DNA from: JAIOPA01 sp964655175
GTDB taxonomy: Bacteria > Eisenbacteria > RBG-16-71-46
Direction: 5' to 3'
DNA length: 22,541 nt
Assembly (NCBI GenBank): GCA_964655175.1
Contig: CAZZLY010000040.1
Coordinates: 1 to 22,541 of the forward strand
Positions 1-9,540 of the stretch are shown piece by piece; position 1 is the first letter of the stretch; each line of letters opens with the position of its first letter. The notes beneath the pieces are model-generated. The model was not told the origin of the DNA, searched no databases, and saw only the letters and a list, made by a program, of their open reading frames with translations. Position numbers and translations under genes: made by a program.

Positions 1-396
1 CGACTCGATGAACGACCCGCGCCCGGCCATGATCTCGGCACGCCCCCCCGAGAGCAGGTCCACGGTCGCGAACTGCTGGTACACCCGAACGGGGTCGTCC
101 GAGCTCAGCACCGTCACCGCACTCGAGAGCCGGATGCGCTGCGTGCGAACCGCGGCGGCAGCCAGCACGACCGCGGGCGCCGACACGGCGAAGTCCTCGC
201 GGTGGTGCTCGCCCAGCCCGAACACGTCGAGACCCAGCCGGTCGGCGAACTCGATCTCGGCGATGAGATCGCGCAGCCGCTCCTGGGACGACGGTCGCAC
301 CCCGGACCCGGGCAGGGGTGTGGTCTCGCCGAACGAGCACAGGCCGAACTCCATGGGACGGGCTTCCGCGGACGGGGACGGACGATCGGGAGTCAT
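1..396 (-). CDS. Luciferase-like (LLM class) flavin-dependent monooxygenase, N-terminal part
   Basis: The gene reads leftward off the window edge, leaving 132 N-terminal residues. They match the LLM/bacterial-luciferase TIM-barrel family. After a low-complexity start, 'MEFGLCSFGE' opens the first strand, followed by 'GLGEHHREDF', 'RIRLSSAVTVLSSDDPVRV' and 'LLSGGRAEIMAGRGSF', the stretches usual in this family for the FMN/F420 site and barrel core. Such enzymes use reduced flavin (or F420) and oxygen or another acceptor; the substrate cannot be told from this fragment. The chosen ATG at 396 gives the longest frame. An internal ATG at 354, preceded by GGAAG eight bases upstream, starts exactly at the conserved MEFGL and may be the true start. 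The gene diverges from the secreted hydrolase at 661. Family assignment is secure; function is not. Confidence 0.88.
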   Translation of the reverse strand, partial: MTPDRPSPSAEARPMEFGLCSFGETTPLPGSGVRPSSQERLRDLIAEIEFADRLGLDVFGLGEHHREDFAVSAPAVVLAAAAVRTQRIRLSSAVTVLSSDDPVRVYQQFATVDLLSGGRAEIMAGRGSFIES

Positions 397-549
397 GCCG
401 CCAATCTAGCGGATGCGTGGAGCGCTGCCGATGGGCGCACTGGCGTGAACCCGATTCGGGGAGGCCAAGCGGAACCCCTTCAGTCGCCCCGGCGGGGAAC
501 CACCTCGTGCTCGATTCGGGTCCCGAAGCGGGGCCGGGGGCTGATAGAC

Positions 550-580
550 TTGGAGACCCGGCATGCGCAGCCCTTACAAT
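550..580 (+). promoter_or_regulatory. Possible sigma-70-type promoter for the secreted repeat/hydrolase gene
   Basis: Within the 264-base divergent spacer (397-660), TACAAT at 575-580 is a five-of-six match to the -10 consensus. TTGGAG at 550-555 is a weak -35 with a 19-base spacer, longer than ideal. It would give a leader of roughly 75 bases before the ATG at 661. The rest of the spacer shows nothing I recognise. This is a motif match only. Confidence 0.3.
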
Positions 581-660
581 CACATTCCGGCGAAGCCTCT
601 AACCCGTTGCACCGCAAACGTCTATCGAATCCGCACAGCACACCACCGAGATCCCACCTC

Positions 661-3600
661 ATGCGTTCGCACCCCCTCCGCACGGCCTCGTTCGCGCTCA
701 CGCTGTCGCTGTGCCTCACGTCCGTCACCCCCGCGCTCGCGGCGTGGTCCACGGATGGCGGCCCGGTCACCACGGCCGCACAGAATCAGAATCAGGCGGT
801 GGTGGCGGGGGACGCCCTGGGGGGGGCGTTCATGGCGTGGGTGGACGCCCGCAGCGGGTTCAACTCGGATATCTACGCGGTGCGCTGGAACGCGGCGGGC
901 GTGACGCAGACGGGTTGGACGTCGGGCGGTGGCAACGTGACCGCGATCACCTGCGCCAAGTACAACCCGAGCATGATCCCCGATGGCAGCGGCGGCGCCC
1001 TGCTCGCGTGGGAGGACAACCGCTGCACGGGCTACACGAACATCTACGCCCGCCGCGTCGCGGTGAACGGTGTCACCGCGGGCGGCTGGCCCGACAACGG
1101 CGTCCGGCTCGCGGCCACCACGACGAACCAGACCACGCCGCTCCTCGCGACCGACGGCGCGGGCGGTGCGTTCGTCGTGTGGCGCGACGCCCCGAACAAC
1201 GGCGACGTCGTGCTGCAGCACGTCACCTCGACCGGCGTGCTCGCCTCGGGCTGGACCAGTGCGGGCCTCGTGCTGGCGACCGGTGCCAACGCGCAGAGCC
1301 CGGCCGCGATCGCCGCCGACGGTACAGGCGGTGTGTTCGTGACCTGGCAGGAGGGCCCGAGCGGCAACACCGACGTGCGGTTGCAGCACGTCACCGCGAG
1401 CGGCGTGCGCGCGACGGGGTTCGCCGACGGTGGCAACGTGGTGTGCAACGCGACGGGCAATCAGACCGTGACCACGATGGTGTCCGATGGCGCCGGGGGC
1501 GTGCTGCTCGCCTGGAGCGATCGCCGCGGCAGCGACGACGACGTGTATGCGCTGCGGGTCAACGGTGACGGCTCGCTGGCGAGCGGGTTCGCCGCCAACG
1601 GTGTCCTCGTGTGCGGCGCGAGCGGACACCAGACCAACGTGCGGGCCACGAGTGACGGCGCGGCCGGGGCGCTGCTCGTGTGGGAGGACCTGCGCGGTGC
1701 GAACCTCGACCTGTACGGCTCGCACGTGCTCGGCACGGGGGCGATCGCGAGCGGCTTCGCGGCGAACGGGAACGCGCTGGCGGCCGCGAGCCTCGACCAG
1801 TGGCGGCCGTCCATCGACAGCGACGGGGCCGGCGGTGCGTTCGTGGTGTGGCAGGACGATCGCAACGCCAACATCGACGTCTTCGCCACGCGCTTCACCG
1901 GTGACGGCACCATCCCCGCGGGCTGGACGCCGAACGGCACGCTGCTGTGCGGCGCGAGCTTCGATCAGGTCGCCCCGCAGGTCGCCGCGGCGGCCGGCGG
2001 CACGGCGTTCGTCGTGTGGACGGATGCTCGCAACCTCACGACCACGTTGCAGGACGTCTACGCGCACCACCTGCTCGCGAACGGCCCGGAGCAGGTGCGC
2101 CCCACGGGACTCGCCGCGGTGCATCACGACGGGCAGACGTTCCTCACCTGGAACCCGCCGCCCGGCACGGGATGGAAGCACCGGGTGTACTTCAGCGCCT
2201 CACCGATCGCGACGGACGCCGACCTGAACACCGCGACGCTGCTCGGCAGCGTGGGCGACTCGTCGGCCATGGACCGCCGACTCTCATCGCTGACCAAAGT
2301 GCTCCACACGTTCCGCACCGACAGCCTGGCCGCACCGCTCGCCGCCGACAAGGGGCTGTTCGTGGTCACCGTGCCCGCGAACCGACAGGGCTGGTACGCG
2401 GTCACGTCGCAGCTCTCCGGCAGCGCCGAGGACCGGCACGTGATCCCCGGCGGCAACGCGCTCACGAGCGCGGTGAGCGAGGTGCTGGCACTGCCGCGGC
2501 CCGTGTACCAGCGCGCACTCACGATCAACGGCATCACCGCGAAGGTGTTCACGCTGTGGACCTGGAACGTGGACACGCCGCTGTTCCCGGCCATGTGCAA
2601 CGTCCCGAGTTGGCCGTTCGACGCCTCGGTGACGCAGGGCGTGCCGCAGGGGCCCGCGTTCATCCGCTCGCACGCGCTGGGCGGTGCCTTCACGCAGGGC
2701 TTCCAGACCTCGGGCGACCCCTCGGAATGGGTCGTGGCGTTGGACGACTACTCGCTCAACGGCGACATCGCCACGTGGTGGCACGGCTACCACCCGAACT
2801 ACGACCTCACCGCGAACGGCAATCCCGTACCCACGAGCGGCACGGTGATCGACTACACGAACCGCCGCGCGCTGCACACGATCCGCTGGGCGCGCGCCAC
2901 GTTCGACTTCGACACCACGCGTGTGTACGCGTTCGGCTTCTCGTTGGGCGGCACCTACAGCCTGCAGTTGGCGTTCCTGCACCCCGAGCTGATCTCGGCG
3001 GCCATGGCCTCGACGGGCAAGGTGGACTACTCGTTCCAGTCCGAACCCGTCGCCAATGCCGGCTACAACCCCACGGGTCAGTACCGCCCGATCGTGAACC
3101 GCCTCTGGGGCACGGTCGCGAGCAACCTGCCGTCGTCGCTGGGGCTGCCCATGTACACGCTCATGAACGACGATTCACTGGCGGCACGCACGGCCGCACG
3201 GGGCGCATCGTTCATGGTGAACTTCAGCGGCCGACACGACGAGACCGTGGGCTGGGCCGAGAAGCTGGGCTTCTTCGAGGCCATGCGCACGCATCGGCAG
3301 GGTCACGTGGACTACTGGGACAATCGCGACCACAGCGGCTTCGTGTACCCCGGCGGCATGGCGCCGAATCTGGACCTGCGCTGGCTGTTCCGCTTCCGCA
3401 GCAACCTCAGCTGGCCGGCGTTCTCGAACTGCTCCGCCGACGATGCGCCGGGCAACGGCACGGTGGCGTCGGGGGACACGCTCGGCACGATCAACGGCAC
3501 GATGGATTGGGATCCGGCGGTGAGCGACTCCGCCCTGCGCTGGGCGGTCACGCTCAAGACGCGCTCGATCCCGACGCTGTGGGGCACGCGTCCCGCCCCC

Positions 3601-3880
3601 GAGTCGCTGACCGTGGACGTGACCCCACGTCGCCTGCAGCGCTTCACCGCGCCGATCGGCACCGTGGTGACCTGGTCGGCGATGCGTGTGTCGGACGGGG
3701 CGATCGTGCAGGAGGGGAGCGTGACGGTGGACGGGGACGGACTCGTCACCGTGCCGCAGGTGCGCACCTACCGCACCGGCACGCGGCTCACCCTGGTGGC
3801 CCCGTTACCGGGCCTCGATGCGCCGAACCCGCCGCGCACGGTGCGCACGCTGCGATTCGCGTCGCTCACCAATCCCGCGC
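661..3880 (+). CDS. Secreted protein: eight-repeat domain plus alpha/beta hydrolase (3' end in gap)
   Basis: An N-terminal signal peptide (MRSHPLRTASFALTLSLCLT..., cleavage near Ala27-Ala28) points to export. Residues about 47-475 hold eight copies of a 55-57 residue repeat centred on 'DGxGGAF/LxxW-D/E', each followed by 'D-I/V-Y' and a 'G-x-x-x-x-G-W/F' turn, suggesting a propeller-like fold. Then comes a fibronectin-III-like stretch (from 'PTGLAAVHHDGQTFLTWNPP', about residue 481). The C-terminal half contains an alpha/beta-hydrolase core: nucleophile elbow GFSLGG with Ser761, probable acid Asp860 (GRHDETVGW) and probable base His891 (NRDHSGF). This resembles secreted esterase/peptidase-like enzymes; the substrate is unknown. 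1073 residues are visible and the reading frame is still open at the N run, so the C-terminus is missing. The start at 661 is chosen because it begins the signal peptide; the frame stays open upstream to 202 but without signal-like sequence. Confidence 0.87.
799..2085 (+). repeat. Eight tandem coding repeats of about 168 bases
   Basis: The 'DGxGG(A)' core starts at 811, 982, 1153, 1318, 1486, 1654, 1822 and (degenerate, as AAGGTAF) 1990. Spacings are 171, 171, 165, 168, 168, 168 and 168 bases, i.e. 55-57 codons. The copies diverge in DNA sequence but keep the protein pattern, so this is an old protein-level repeat rather than a recent DNA duplication. Eight units would suit an eight-bladed propeller; that is inference. 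Confidence 0.8.
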
Positions 3881-3980
3881 NNNNNNNNNNNNNNNNNNNN
3901 NNNNNNNNNNNNNNNNNNNNNNNNNNNNNNNNNNNNNNNNNNNNNNNNNNNNNNNNNNNNNNNNNNNNNNNNNNNNNNNN
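3881..3980. other. Assembly gap (100 N)
   Basis: This is exactly 100 undetermined bases, the conventional placeholder for a gap of unknown length. It truncates the secreted hydrolase gene on its left. Only three bases separate its right edge from the stop codon of the HD-GYP gene. True spacing and even adjacency of the two flanks cannot be judged from the sequence. Confidence 0.98.
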
Positions 3981-3983
3981 CGG

Positions 3984-4994
3984 TCAGGCGTATGCGGCGG
4001 TGGCCGGGTTGAAACGCCGCACGACCGCCTCGAAGGCCGGCAGCAGTGTCGGATCCAACAGTTGACGGCCGGCCTCCTGCCGGACGATCCCGATGGAGTC
4101 CTCCACCGAATAGGCGGGCCGATAGGGGCGCAGACTCGAGACCGCATCGAAGACGTCGGCGTAGGCGGTGATGCGGGCGAGCAGCGGGATGCGATCCCCC
4201 GCGAGCCGATCGGGATAGCCCGAGCCATCGAAGCGCTCATGATGGTGATGGATCACCGGCAGCAGGTGGGATTGGGTGCGCAGGCTCTCGACCATGCGCA
4301 CGCCGATCCCGGGATGCATCTGGAAGGCGAGCCGCTCCTCGTGCGTGAGTGCGCCCGGCTTGAGGAGCAGTTGGTCCGGGATGCCGACCTTGCCGATGTC
4401 GTGCACCAGACCGCCCTGCTCGAGATTCATGATCTCGCGCGGCGACAGACGCAGCGTGCGGCCCATGTCGGCCGCGAACTTGGCGACACGCTCGCTGTGA
4501 CCGGCGGTGTAACGGTCGCGCGCCTCGACCGTGCGCGCCATCATGACCATGATGCGCGCGCTCTCCTCCATGGCATCCACGACCCGCTTGTGATCGAGCA
4601 GGTTGTTGAGCCGCAGCGACAGTTCCTCGGCGTCGAACGGCTTGACCATGTAGACGCTCACGCCGGCCGCGGCCGCCAGAATGCGATCCTCGCGGCCCAC
4701 CGAACCGGTCACCATCACCACGGGCAGCATGGCGTAGCGCGGCTCGGCACGCAGCATGCGCAGGAAGTCGTGACCGTTCATCCCCGGCAGATGTACGTCC
4801 AGGACCACGGCATCCGGGGCGGAATCCTCGAGCCGGTCGCGCGCTTCCTCGGCCGAGACCGCACCAATGGGGACACAGCCCTGTTCGCGCAGCATGTTCA
4901 GCAACATGGCCAGTACGAGCGGATCGTCATCCACCGCCAGAACGCGAGCATCGTGAAGCGCGGGGGATGGAGGGGCGTAAGTGCTGGGGCTCAT
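3984..4994 (-). CDS. Response regulator with HD-GYP c-di-GMP phosphodiesterase domain
   Basis: 336 residues with RpfG-like architecture. A receiver domain (about 16-135) has the acidic pocket VDDD (21-24), phospho-acceptor Asp66 in 'VVLDVHLPG', Thr96 and Lys118 ('VKPF'). An HD-GYP domain (about 150-335) has metal-binding 'LVHDIGKVG' with His198-Asp199, a 'HHHHE' run at 249-253 and the signature 'DGSGYP' (256-261). All key residues for phosphorylation and for c-di-GMP hydrolysis to GMP appear present. It has no membrane segment or DNA-binding domain, so its output is probably c-di-GMP turnover in the cytoplasm. It lies 168 bases downstream of the GH31 gene on the same strand. No histidine kinase is in the window. 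GGGAAGAG lies close upstream of the ATG, and a -10-like TAGAAT (minus strand, 5045-5050) lies further up without a clear -35. The spacer 4995-5162 otherwise shows nothing. Confidence 0.93.
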   Translation of the reverse strand: MSPSTYAPPSPALHDARVLAVDDDPLVLAMLLNMLREQGCVPIGAVSAEEARDRLEDSAPDAVVLDVHLPGMNGHDFLRMLRAEPRYAMLPVVMVTGSVGREDRILAAAAGVSVYMVKPFDAEELSLRLNNLLDHKRVVDAMEESARIMVMMARTVEARDRYTAGHSERVAKFAADMGRTLRLSPREIMNLEQGGLVHDIGKVGIPDQLLLKPGALTHEERLAFQMHPGIGVRMVESLRTQSHLLPVIHHHHERFDGSGYPDRLAGDRIPLLARITAYADVFDAVSSLRPYRPAYSVEDSIGIVRQEAGRQLLDPTLLPAFEAVVRRFNPATAAYA

Positions 4995-5162
4995 GACGCT
5001 CTTCCCGGAAGGACTGAGATCGGACTCACCCTGACGACGCCGCGATTCTAGTCCCCCGAACGTGCGCTCGCTGCGGGATTCATGTCGGGACGCGGGTATC
5101 TTTGGTCGAACCGAGCCGCACCGCCCGAGTCGAGGGGACGTCCCAGGCGAGGCACGAGGGGA

Positions 5163-7289
5163 TCAGCGTGGCGTCTTGGGACCGCGTCGCCCCGGTCGCT
5201 CGACGACCGTCACCCGGATCGGCCGCTCGGGCAGCGGCCACTCGCCGGCGATGCGCCGCGGCACCACGCGCACGCGGCCCTGTTCGACGCGGGCGGTCAG
5301 TCGCGTGAGTCGGTACTCGCCACGCTCGTGCCCGTGGCCGTCACCCGCGTCCTCGTAGAGCGTCCCTTGGGCGGTCCCCGCGTCGTCGAGACACACCAGC
5401 ACCTCGAGCGTGTCGAGCGACCGCTCGTCCACGTGCTGCACGCGCGGCCCCAACGTGACGATGGAGCCCGGACGCTGGAAGCAACGCGGCAGGTCGGGGT
5501 CGCGGCGTCCCGTCTCGTCGCGGTCGAACGCGCGCACCTCGCCCCATCCGCCCTTGGGCAGCACGGGAGCGAGCGTGCGATCGAGTTCCAGATCGGCCGC
5601 CACGAGCAGGTCGCGCCCGAGCAGGAACCCGTCGTCCGCGGTGCGCAACCGTGCATCGCTCGGATCGGCGAAGAACAGCGGGCGGGCGACCGGCAGCCCG
5701 GTCACCGACGCCTCGCGGAACACGGTGTACAAGTAGGGCAGCAACCGATAACGCGCCTCGATCGCACGCCGCGCGGTGGCGGTGACCGCGGTGCCGAACG
5801 CCCACGGCTCCTTGGCCGGCACGCCCTTCTCGGTGTGCGAGCGCGCGAAGGGCAGCAGGGCGCCGAAGCCCAACCAGCGCGCATACAGTTCGGGCGAGCC
5901 GTAGCCCTTGTAGCCGCCGATGTCCGGCCCCGCGAACGGCTGCCCCGACAGGCCCAGATTGAGCACCATGGGGATGGACATCGCCATGTGGTTCGCGTCC
6001 GCCACGTTGTCGCCGGTCCAGGCGGCCGCATAGCGCTGACCTCCCAGGTGATTGGCGCGCGTGAGGACGAACGGCCGCTGCTCGGGCCGCGCGGCCAGGA
6101 TGCCCTCGCGCGTCCCACGCGCCATGAGCATCCCGTACACGTTGTGGTAGCGCGCATGCAGACCCGGACCGCCCAACTCGGGATCGGCGTCGTGGCGGTT
6201 GGTCTCGGGCATGCTCTTGTTGGGCGACTCGAACACGGCGGGCTCGTTCATGTCGTTCCACACGCCGTCGATGCCCTGCGCCAGGAAGTCGCGATACAGC
6301 CCGGCCCACCAGCGGCGCGTGGCCTCGCGCGTGAAATCGGGGAACACGCAGGTGCCGGGCCACACCTTGCCCAGGAACGGTTCGCCGTCGCGGTTCTTCA
6401 CCCAATGGTCGCCACGCGTGCCCTGGTCGTACACGAAGTAGCCCGGGTCCTGCTTGATGCCCGGATCGATCATCCACACGGAATGGAACCCGGCCGCGTG
6501 CAGCGAATCGTTCACAGTGCGCGGCGAGGGGAAGCCGTGGGGGTCGAACGTGAAACTGCGATAGCCGTCCATGTAGTCGATGTCCACCCAGACGACGTCG
6601 CACGGGATGCGATGTTCGCGGAAGCCGCGCGCGATGCGCAGCACCTCGCGATCGGGTGCGTACGAGTAGCGACACTGCTGATAGCCGAGCGCCCACTTGG
6701 GCGGCAGCGGCATGTGACCCGTGAGGTCGGCGAGCGCCATGACCACGCTGTCGGGCGACTGCCGTTCGATGACGATCACCGGGAACGCGGGGCCCTGCAT
6801 GCGGAACGCGATGCCGTCGCTGCAGTCGAGCACCAGTCGGCCCGGCGTGTCGGCGAGCACGCCGAACGCGCTGCCGTCGGCACGGACGCCCAGCACCCAC
6901 GGATGCGACTGGTAGAGCGACGGCGAGTCCGCGCGATAGGCGTAGGCGTCGGTGTTCCAGCACACCACCGTGCGTCCGGTGCGCTCGAGCGGCCCGCCGA
7001 CCTCACCGGTGCCGTACAGGTTCGTGCCCGGCGCGACCGCGACGCGCACCACGCGCCCGCCGGCGACGGACTCGAACACGGGCGTGGTGCGCAACGGCAG
7101 TGAGGCGGGCGCGAGCGCGGGGAACGTGCGCTGCAACGCCAGCGACGGCAACGCGGCCGCGCGCGCCGTCTCGTCGAGGTGGACGCGCACGATGCGGTCG
7201 CCGATCGTCTCGGCGACCGGTGCCGCCGCCACGGGCGAGGTCAGGCTCACACAAGCGACGAGGGCGATGGGCAGGAGGAGGGCACGCAT
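5163..7289 (-). CDS. Secreted GH31 alpha-glucosidase
   Basis: 708 residues with a signal peptide (MRALLLPIALVACVSLTSPVAAA). It is followed by the GH31 N-terminal beta-sandwich, the (beta/alpha)8 barrel and C-terminal beta domains. The nucleophile is Asp346 in 'GVWNDMNEP' and the acid/base is Asp427 in 'AAWTGDNVA'. 'VVWVDIDYMDGYRSFTFD' and 'GPDIGGYKG' are further GH31 signatures. The WNDMNEP form is that of alpha-glucosidases rather than the alpha-xylosidase type, so retaining hydrolysis of alpha-glucans or oligosaccharides outside the cytoplasm is likely. Linkage preference is unknown. Length is typical. The start is fixed by the signal peptide; the bases before it (GCGAGG directly abutting ATG) are not a well-spaced ribosome-binding site. 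The gene diverges from the S46 peptidase across a 168-base spacer. Confidence 0.93.
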   Translation of the reverse strand: MRALLLPIALVACVSLTSPVAAAPVAETIGDRIVRVHLDETARAAALPSLALQRTFPALAPASLPLRTTPVFESVAGGRVVRVAVAPGTNLYGTGEVGGPLERTGRTVVCWNTDAYAYRADSPSLYQSHPWVLGVRADGSAFGVLADTPGRLVLDCSDGIAFRMQGPAFPVIVIERQSPDSVVMALADLTGHMPLPPKWALGYQQCRYSYAPDREVLRIARGFREHRIPCDVVWVDIDYMDGYRSFTFDPHGFPSPRTVNDSLHAAGFHSVWMIDPGIKQDPGYFVYDQGTRGDHWVKNRDGEPFLGKVWPGTCVFPDFTREATRRWWAGLYRDFLAQGIDGVWNDMNEPAVFESPNKSMPETNRHDADPELGGPGLHARYHNVYGMLMARGTREGILAARPEQRPFVLTRANHLGGQRYAAAWTGDNVADANHMAMSIPMVLNLGLSGQPFAGPDIGGYKGYGSPELYARWLGFGALLPFARSHTEKGVPAKEPWAFGTAVTATARRAIEARYRLLPYLYTVFREASVTGLPVARPLFFADPSDARLRTADDGFLLGRDLLVAADLELDRTLAPVLPKGGWGEVRAFDRDETGRRDPDLPRCFQRPGSIVTLGPRVQHVDERSLDTLEVLVCLDDAGTAQGTLYEDAGDGHGHERGEYRLTRLTARVEQGRVRVVPRRIAGEWPLPERPIRVTVVERPGRRGPKTPR

Positions 7290-7295
7290 CCTCGC

Positions 7296-7301
7296 AGTAT
7301 A
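7296..7301 (-). promoter_or_regulatory. -10-like TATACT immediately upstream of the GH31 start
   Basis: Read on the minus strand, TATACT lies six bases before the ATG at 7289 and matches the -10 consensus at five of six positions. If used, transcription would begin at or next to the start codon and give a leaderless mRNA, which would agree with the absence of a spaced Shine-Dalgarno. No convincing -35 is visible in the GC-rich bases upstream. A chance match is possible. Confidence 0.3.
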
Positions 7302-7457
7302 GGGAACCCGCGCCCCCGTCACGAGGGGGCTGCCGGATTCCCTTGCACAGCTCCGCCGGCTTAGACTGCGGGGGCGACCGCACCCCATCCGCAGTGCCGA
7401 ACGAATGCACGTGGCGCCCGACCGGGTGGGCCACGTGAAGCCCCCGGAGATCGTCCC

Positions 7458-9533
7458 ATGTCCCGTACCGCCGCCGTGCTCCGCACCCTGCTCGTCGCCT
7501 GCGCCCTGTTCGCGGCGCCCGCCCTCGCCGATGAGGGCATGTGGACGTTCGACAACCTGCCGCTCGCGCGCCTGCAGAAGTCCTACGGGTTCACACCGGA
7601 TGCGGCCTGGCTCGAGCACGTGCAGCGCTCGTGCGTGAACTTCGGCGGCGGTTCGGGAGCGTTCGTCTCGGCCGACGGTCTGGTGCTCACCAATCATCAC
7701 GTGGCGCTCGGCCAGTTGCAGAAGCTCTCGTCGGCGGCGCACGACTATCAGCACGAGGGGTTCTTCGCCCGCACGCGCGCCGAGGAACTGCCCTGCCCGG
7801 ACCTGGAGCTCAAGGTGCTGTGGCGCAGCGAGAACGTCACCGCCGCGGTGCAGGAGGCCATGGCGGGCGCCACGTCGCCGCAGGAGCGCAATCGCCTACG
7901 CAAGGAGGCGCTCGCCCGACTCGAGGCCGATCGCGTCAAAGCGAGCGGGCTCAAGGTCGAGACGGTCGAGCTCTATCAGGGCGGCGAGTACTGGTTGTAC
8001 AGCTACCGCACGTTCAAGGACGTGCGGCTCGTGTGCGCCCCCGAGGAGCAGATCGCGTTCTTCGGTGGGGACCCCGACAACTTCGGGTTCCCGCGCTACA
8101 ACCTCGACATGGCGTTCTTCCGCGTCTACGTGGACGGCAAGCCGTACCGGCCCGAGCACTTCCTGGCGTGGAACACCGCCGGGCCGCGCGCGGACGACCT
8201 GGTGTTCGTGGCCGGACACCCGGGTCGCACCAACCGTCGTCGCACGATCGCGCAGTACGAGGTCGAGCGCGACGTCGATCGCCCGCTGCGCATCGCGCTG
8301 CAGGAGCGGCGCGTCGCCGCGCTCAACCGTTACGGCGCACGCGGCGCGGAGGAGGCGCGGCAGGTGAGCGGCTCGCTGCGCGGTCTGGAGAACAACCTCA
8401 AGCGCGAGCGCGGCTTCCTGGAACTGCTGCGTGACGGCGAGTATCTGGCCGACAAGCGCGCCGCCGAGCAGTCGCTGCGCGCCCGCCTCGCCGCGGATAC
8501 CGCACTCGCGGCGCGTTACAGCGACGCGTGGGACCGCATCGCGGCGGCGCAGGGCCGCCTGCGCGAGCGCGCCCGCGTGCGGCAGTTGCACGACACCAAC
8601 CGACTGTCGCGCCTGCTCGATCTGGGCACGGGCCTCGTGCGCATGGTCCACGAGCTCGAGAAGCCCAACGAGAAGCGCTTCCGCGAGTACCGTGACGCCA
8701 ACCTGCCGTCGCTGCGCTTCCAGATGATGTCCCCGGCGCCGATCTACCCGGCCATGGAGGAGGCGGTGCTGGCGGATCGCTTCGCGATGCTCGCCGACTC
8801 ACTGGGTCCCGACGACGCGTGGCTCAAGGCGGCGCTCGGTGGCCTGACCCCGGCGGCGCTCGCACACGCGATCGCCACCGAGAGCCGCCTGACCGACGTG
8901 GCCGTGCGTCGCGCGCTCATGGAGGGCGGTCGCGCCGCACTCGAGGCGTCGAACGACCCGGCGATCCGGTTCGCCCTCCGCATCGACGCGGTGTATCGCG
9001 AGGAGCGCCGCTGGTTCGAGGATCAGGTCGAGAGCGTCGAGGCCATCGAGGGCGCGCGCATCGCCCGGGCCGTGTTCGAACTCGACGGGCGCGATCGCTA
9101 CCCGGACGCCACCGGCACGCTGCGCCTGTCGTACGGCCGCACCTCGGGCTACGAGCAGGTGGGCACCGTCGTGCCGTGGCAGACCACGTTCTACGGGCTC
9201 TACGACCGGGCCCGGTCGTTCGGGCTCCAGGCGCCGTTCGACCTGCCGCCGCGCTGGCTCACCGCCGAGACCACGTTCCCGCTGTCGACGCCGTTCAACT
9301 TCGTGAGCAGCGCCGACATCATCGGCGGCAACTCGGGCAGCCCGGTCATCGACCGCGAGGGTCGCTACGTGGGACTCGTGTTCGACGGCAACATCCAGAG
9401 CTTCGCGTGGGAGTTCGGCTACACCGATCGTCAGGCGCGCTGCGTCTCGGTGGACAGCCGTGCCATCGTCGAGTCGCTGCGCCGCGTCTACAAGATGAAC
9501 GGGCTCGCCGACGAGCTCACGCGGAAGCCCTGA
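7458..9533 (+). CDS. S46 family dipeptidyl-peptidase (DPP7/DPP11 type), exported
   Basis: 691 residues, close to the usual size of S46 exopeptidases, with a signal peptide ending near 'FAAPALADEG'. These periplasmic or surface serine peptidases remove dipeptides from free N-termini. The chymotrypsin-like triad is visible: probable His81 in 'LTNHHVA', Asp217 in 'YNLDMAFFR' and Ser626 in 'GGNSGSPVID'. The intervening helical domain (about 280-560) is characteristic of S46. Eighteen residues after the Ser is Gly644 ('VFDGNIQ'). In the characterised enzymes, as I recall, Gly here goes with hydrophobic P1 (DPP7) and Arg with acidic P1 (DPP11), so DPP7-like specificity is inferred. GGAG lies about eight bases before the ATG. 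The next gene starts 7 bases after the stop, so the two are probably co-transcribed. Confidence 0.93.
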   Translation: MSRTAAVLRTLLVACALFAAPALADEGMWTFDNLPLARLQKSYGFTPDAAWLEHVQRSCVNFGGGSGAFVSADGLVLTNHHVALGQLQKLSSAAHDYQHEGFFARTRAEELPCPDLELKVLWRSENVTAAVQEAMAGATSPQERNRLRKEALARLEADRVKASGLKVETVELYQGGEYWLYSYRTFKDVRLVCAPEEQIAFFGGDPDNFGFPRYNLDMAFFRVYVDGKPYRPEHFLAWNTAGPRADDLVFVAGHPGRTNRRRTIAQYEVERDVDRPLRIALQERRVAALNRYGARGAEEARQVSGSLRGLENNLKRERGFLELLRDGEYLADKRAAEQSLRARLAADTALAARYSDAWDRIAAAQGRLRERARVRQLHDTNRLSRLLDLGTGLVRMVHELEKPNEKRFREYRDANLPSLRFQMMSPAPIYPAMEEAVLADRFAMLADSLGPDDAWLKAALGGLTPAALAHAIATESRLTDVAVRRALMEGGRAALEASNDPAIRFALRIDAVYREERRWFEDQVESVEAIEGARIARAVFELDGRDRYPDATGTLRLSYGRTSGYEQVGTVVPWQTTFYGLYDRARSFGLQAPFDLPPRWLTAETTFPLSTPFNFVSSADIIGGNSGSPVIDREGRYVGLVFDGNIQSFAWEFGYTDRQARCVSVDSRAIVESLRRVYKMNGLADELTRKP

Positions 9534-9540
9534 ACCGCCC

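Noticed and set aside
202..660. Upstream extension of the secreted hydrolase frame
   Set aside because: The first part is antisense to the luciferase-like gene and the rest lacks signal-like or conserved sequence. The signal peptide begins at 661.
799..2085. Tandem array read as CRISPR or a recent DNA duplication
   Set aside because: The period is codon-exact, copies are diverged at DNA level and conserved at protein level, and there are no short identical repeats with unique spacers.
622..2181. Minus-strand 519-codon frame opposite the repeat region
   Set aside because: It mirrors the periodic repeat of the real gene and is low-complexity Arg/His/Ala-rich. The plus frame has a signal peptide and conserved repeats.
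1947..5051. Long plus frame crossing the first N run
   Set aside because: It reads through undetermined bases and is out of frame with both recognised genes, so it is an artefact.
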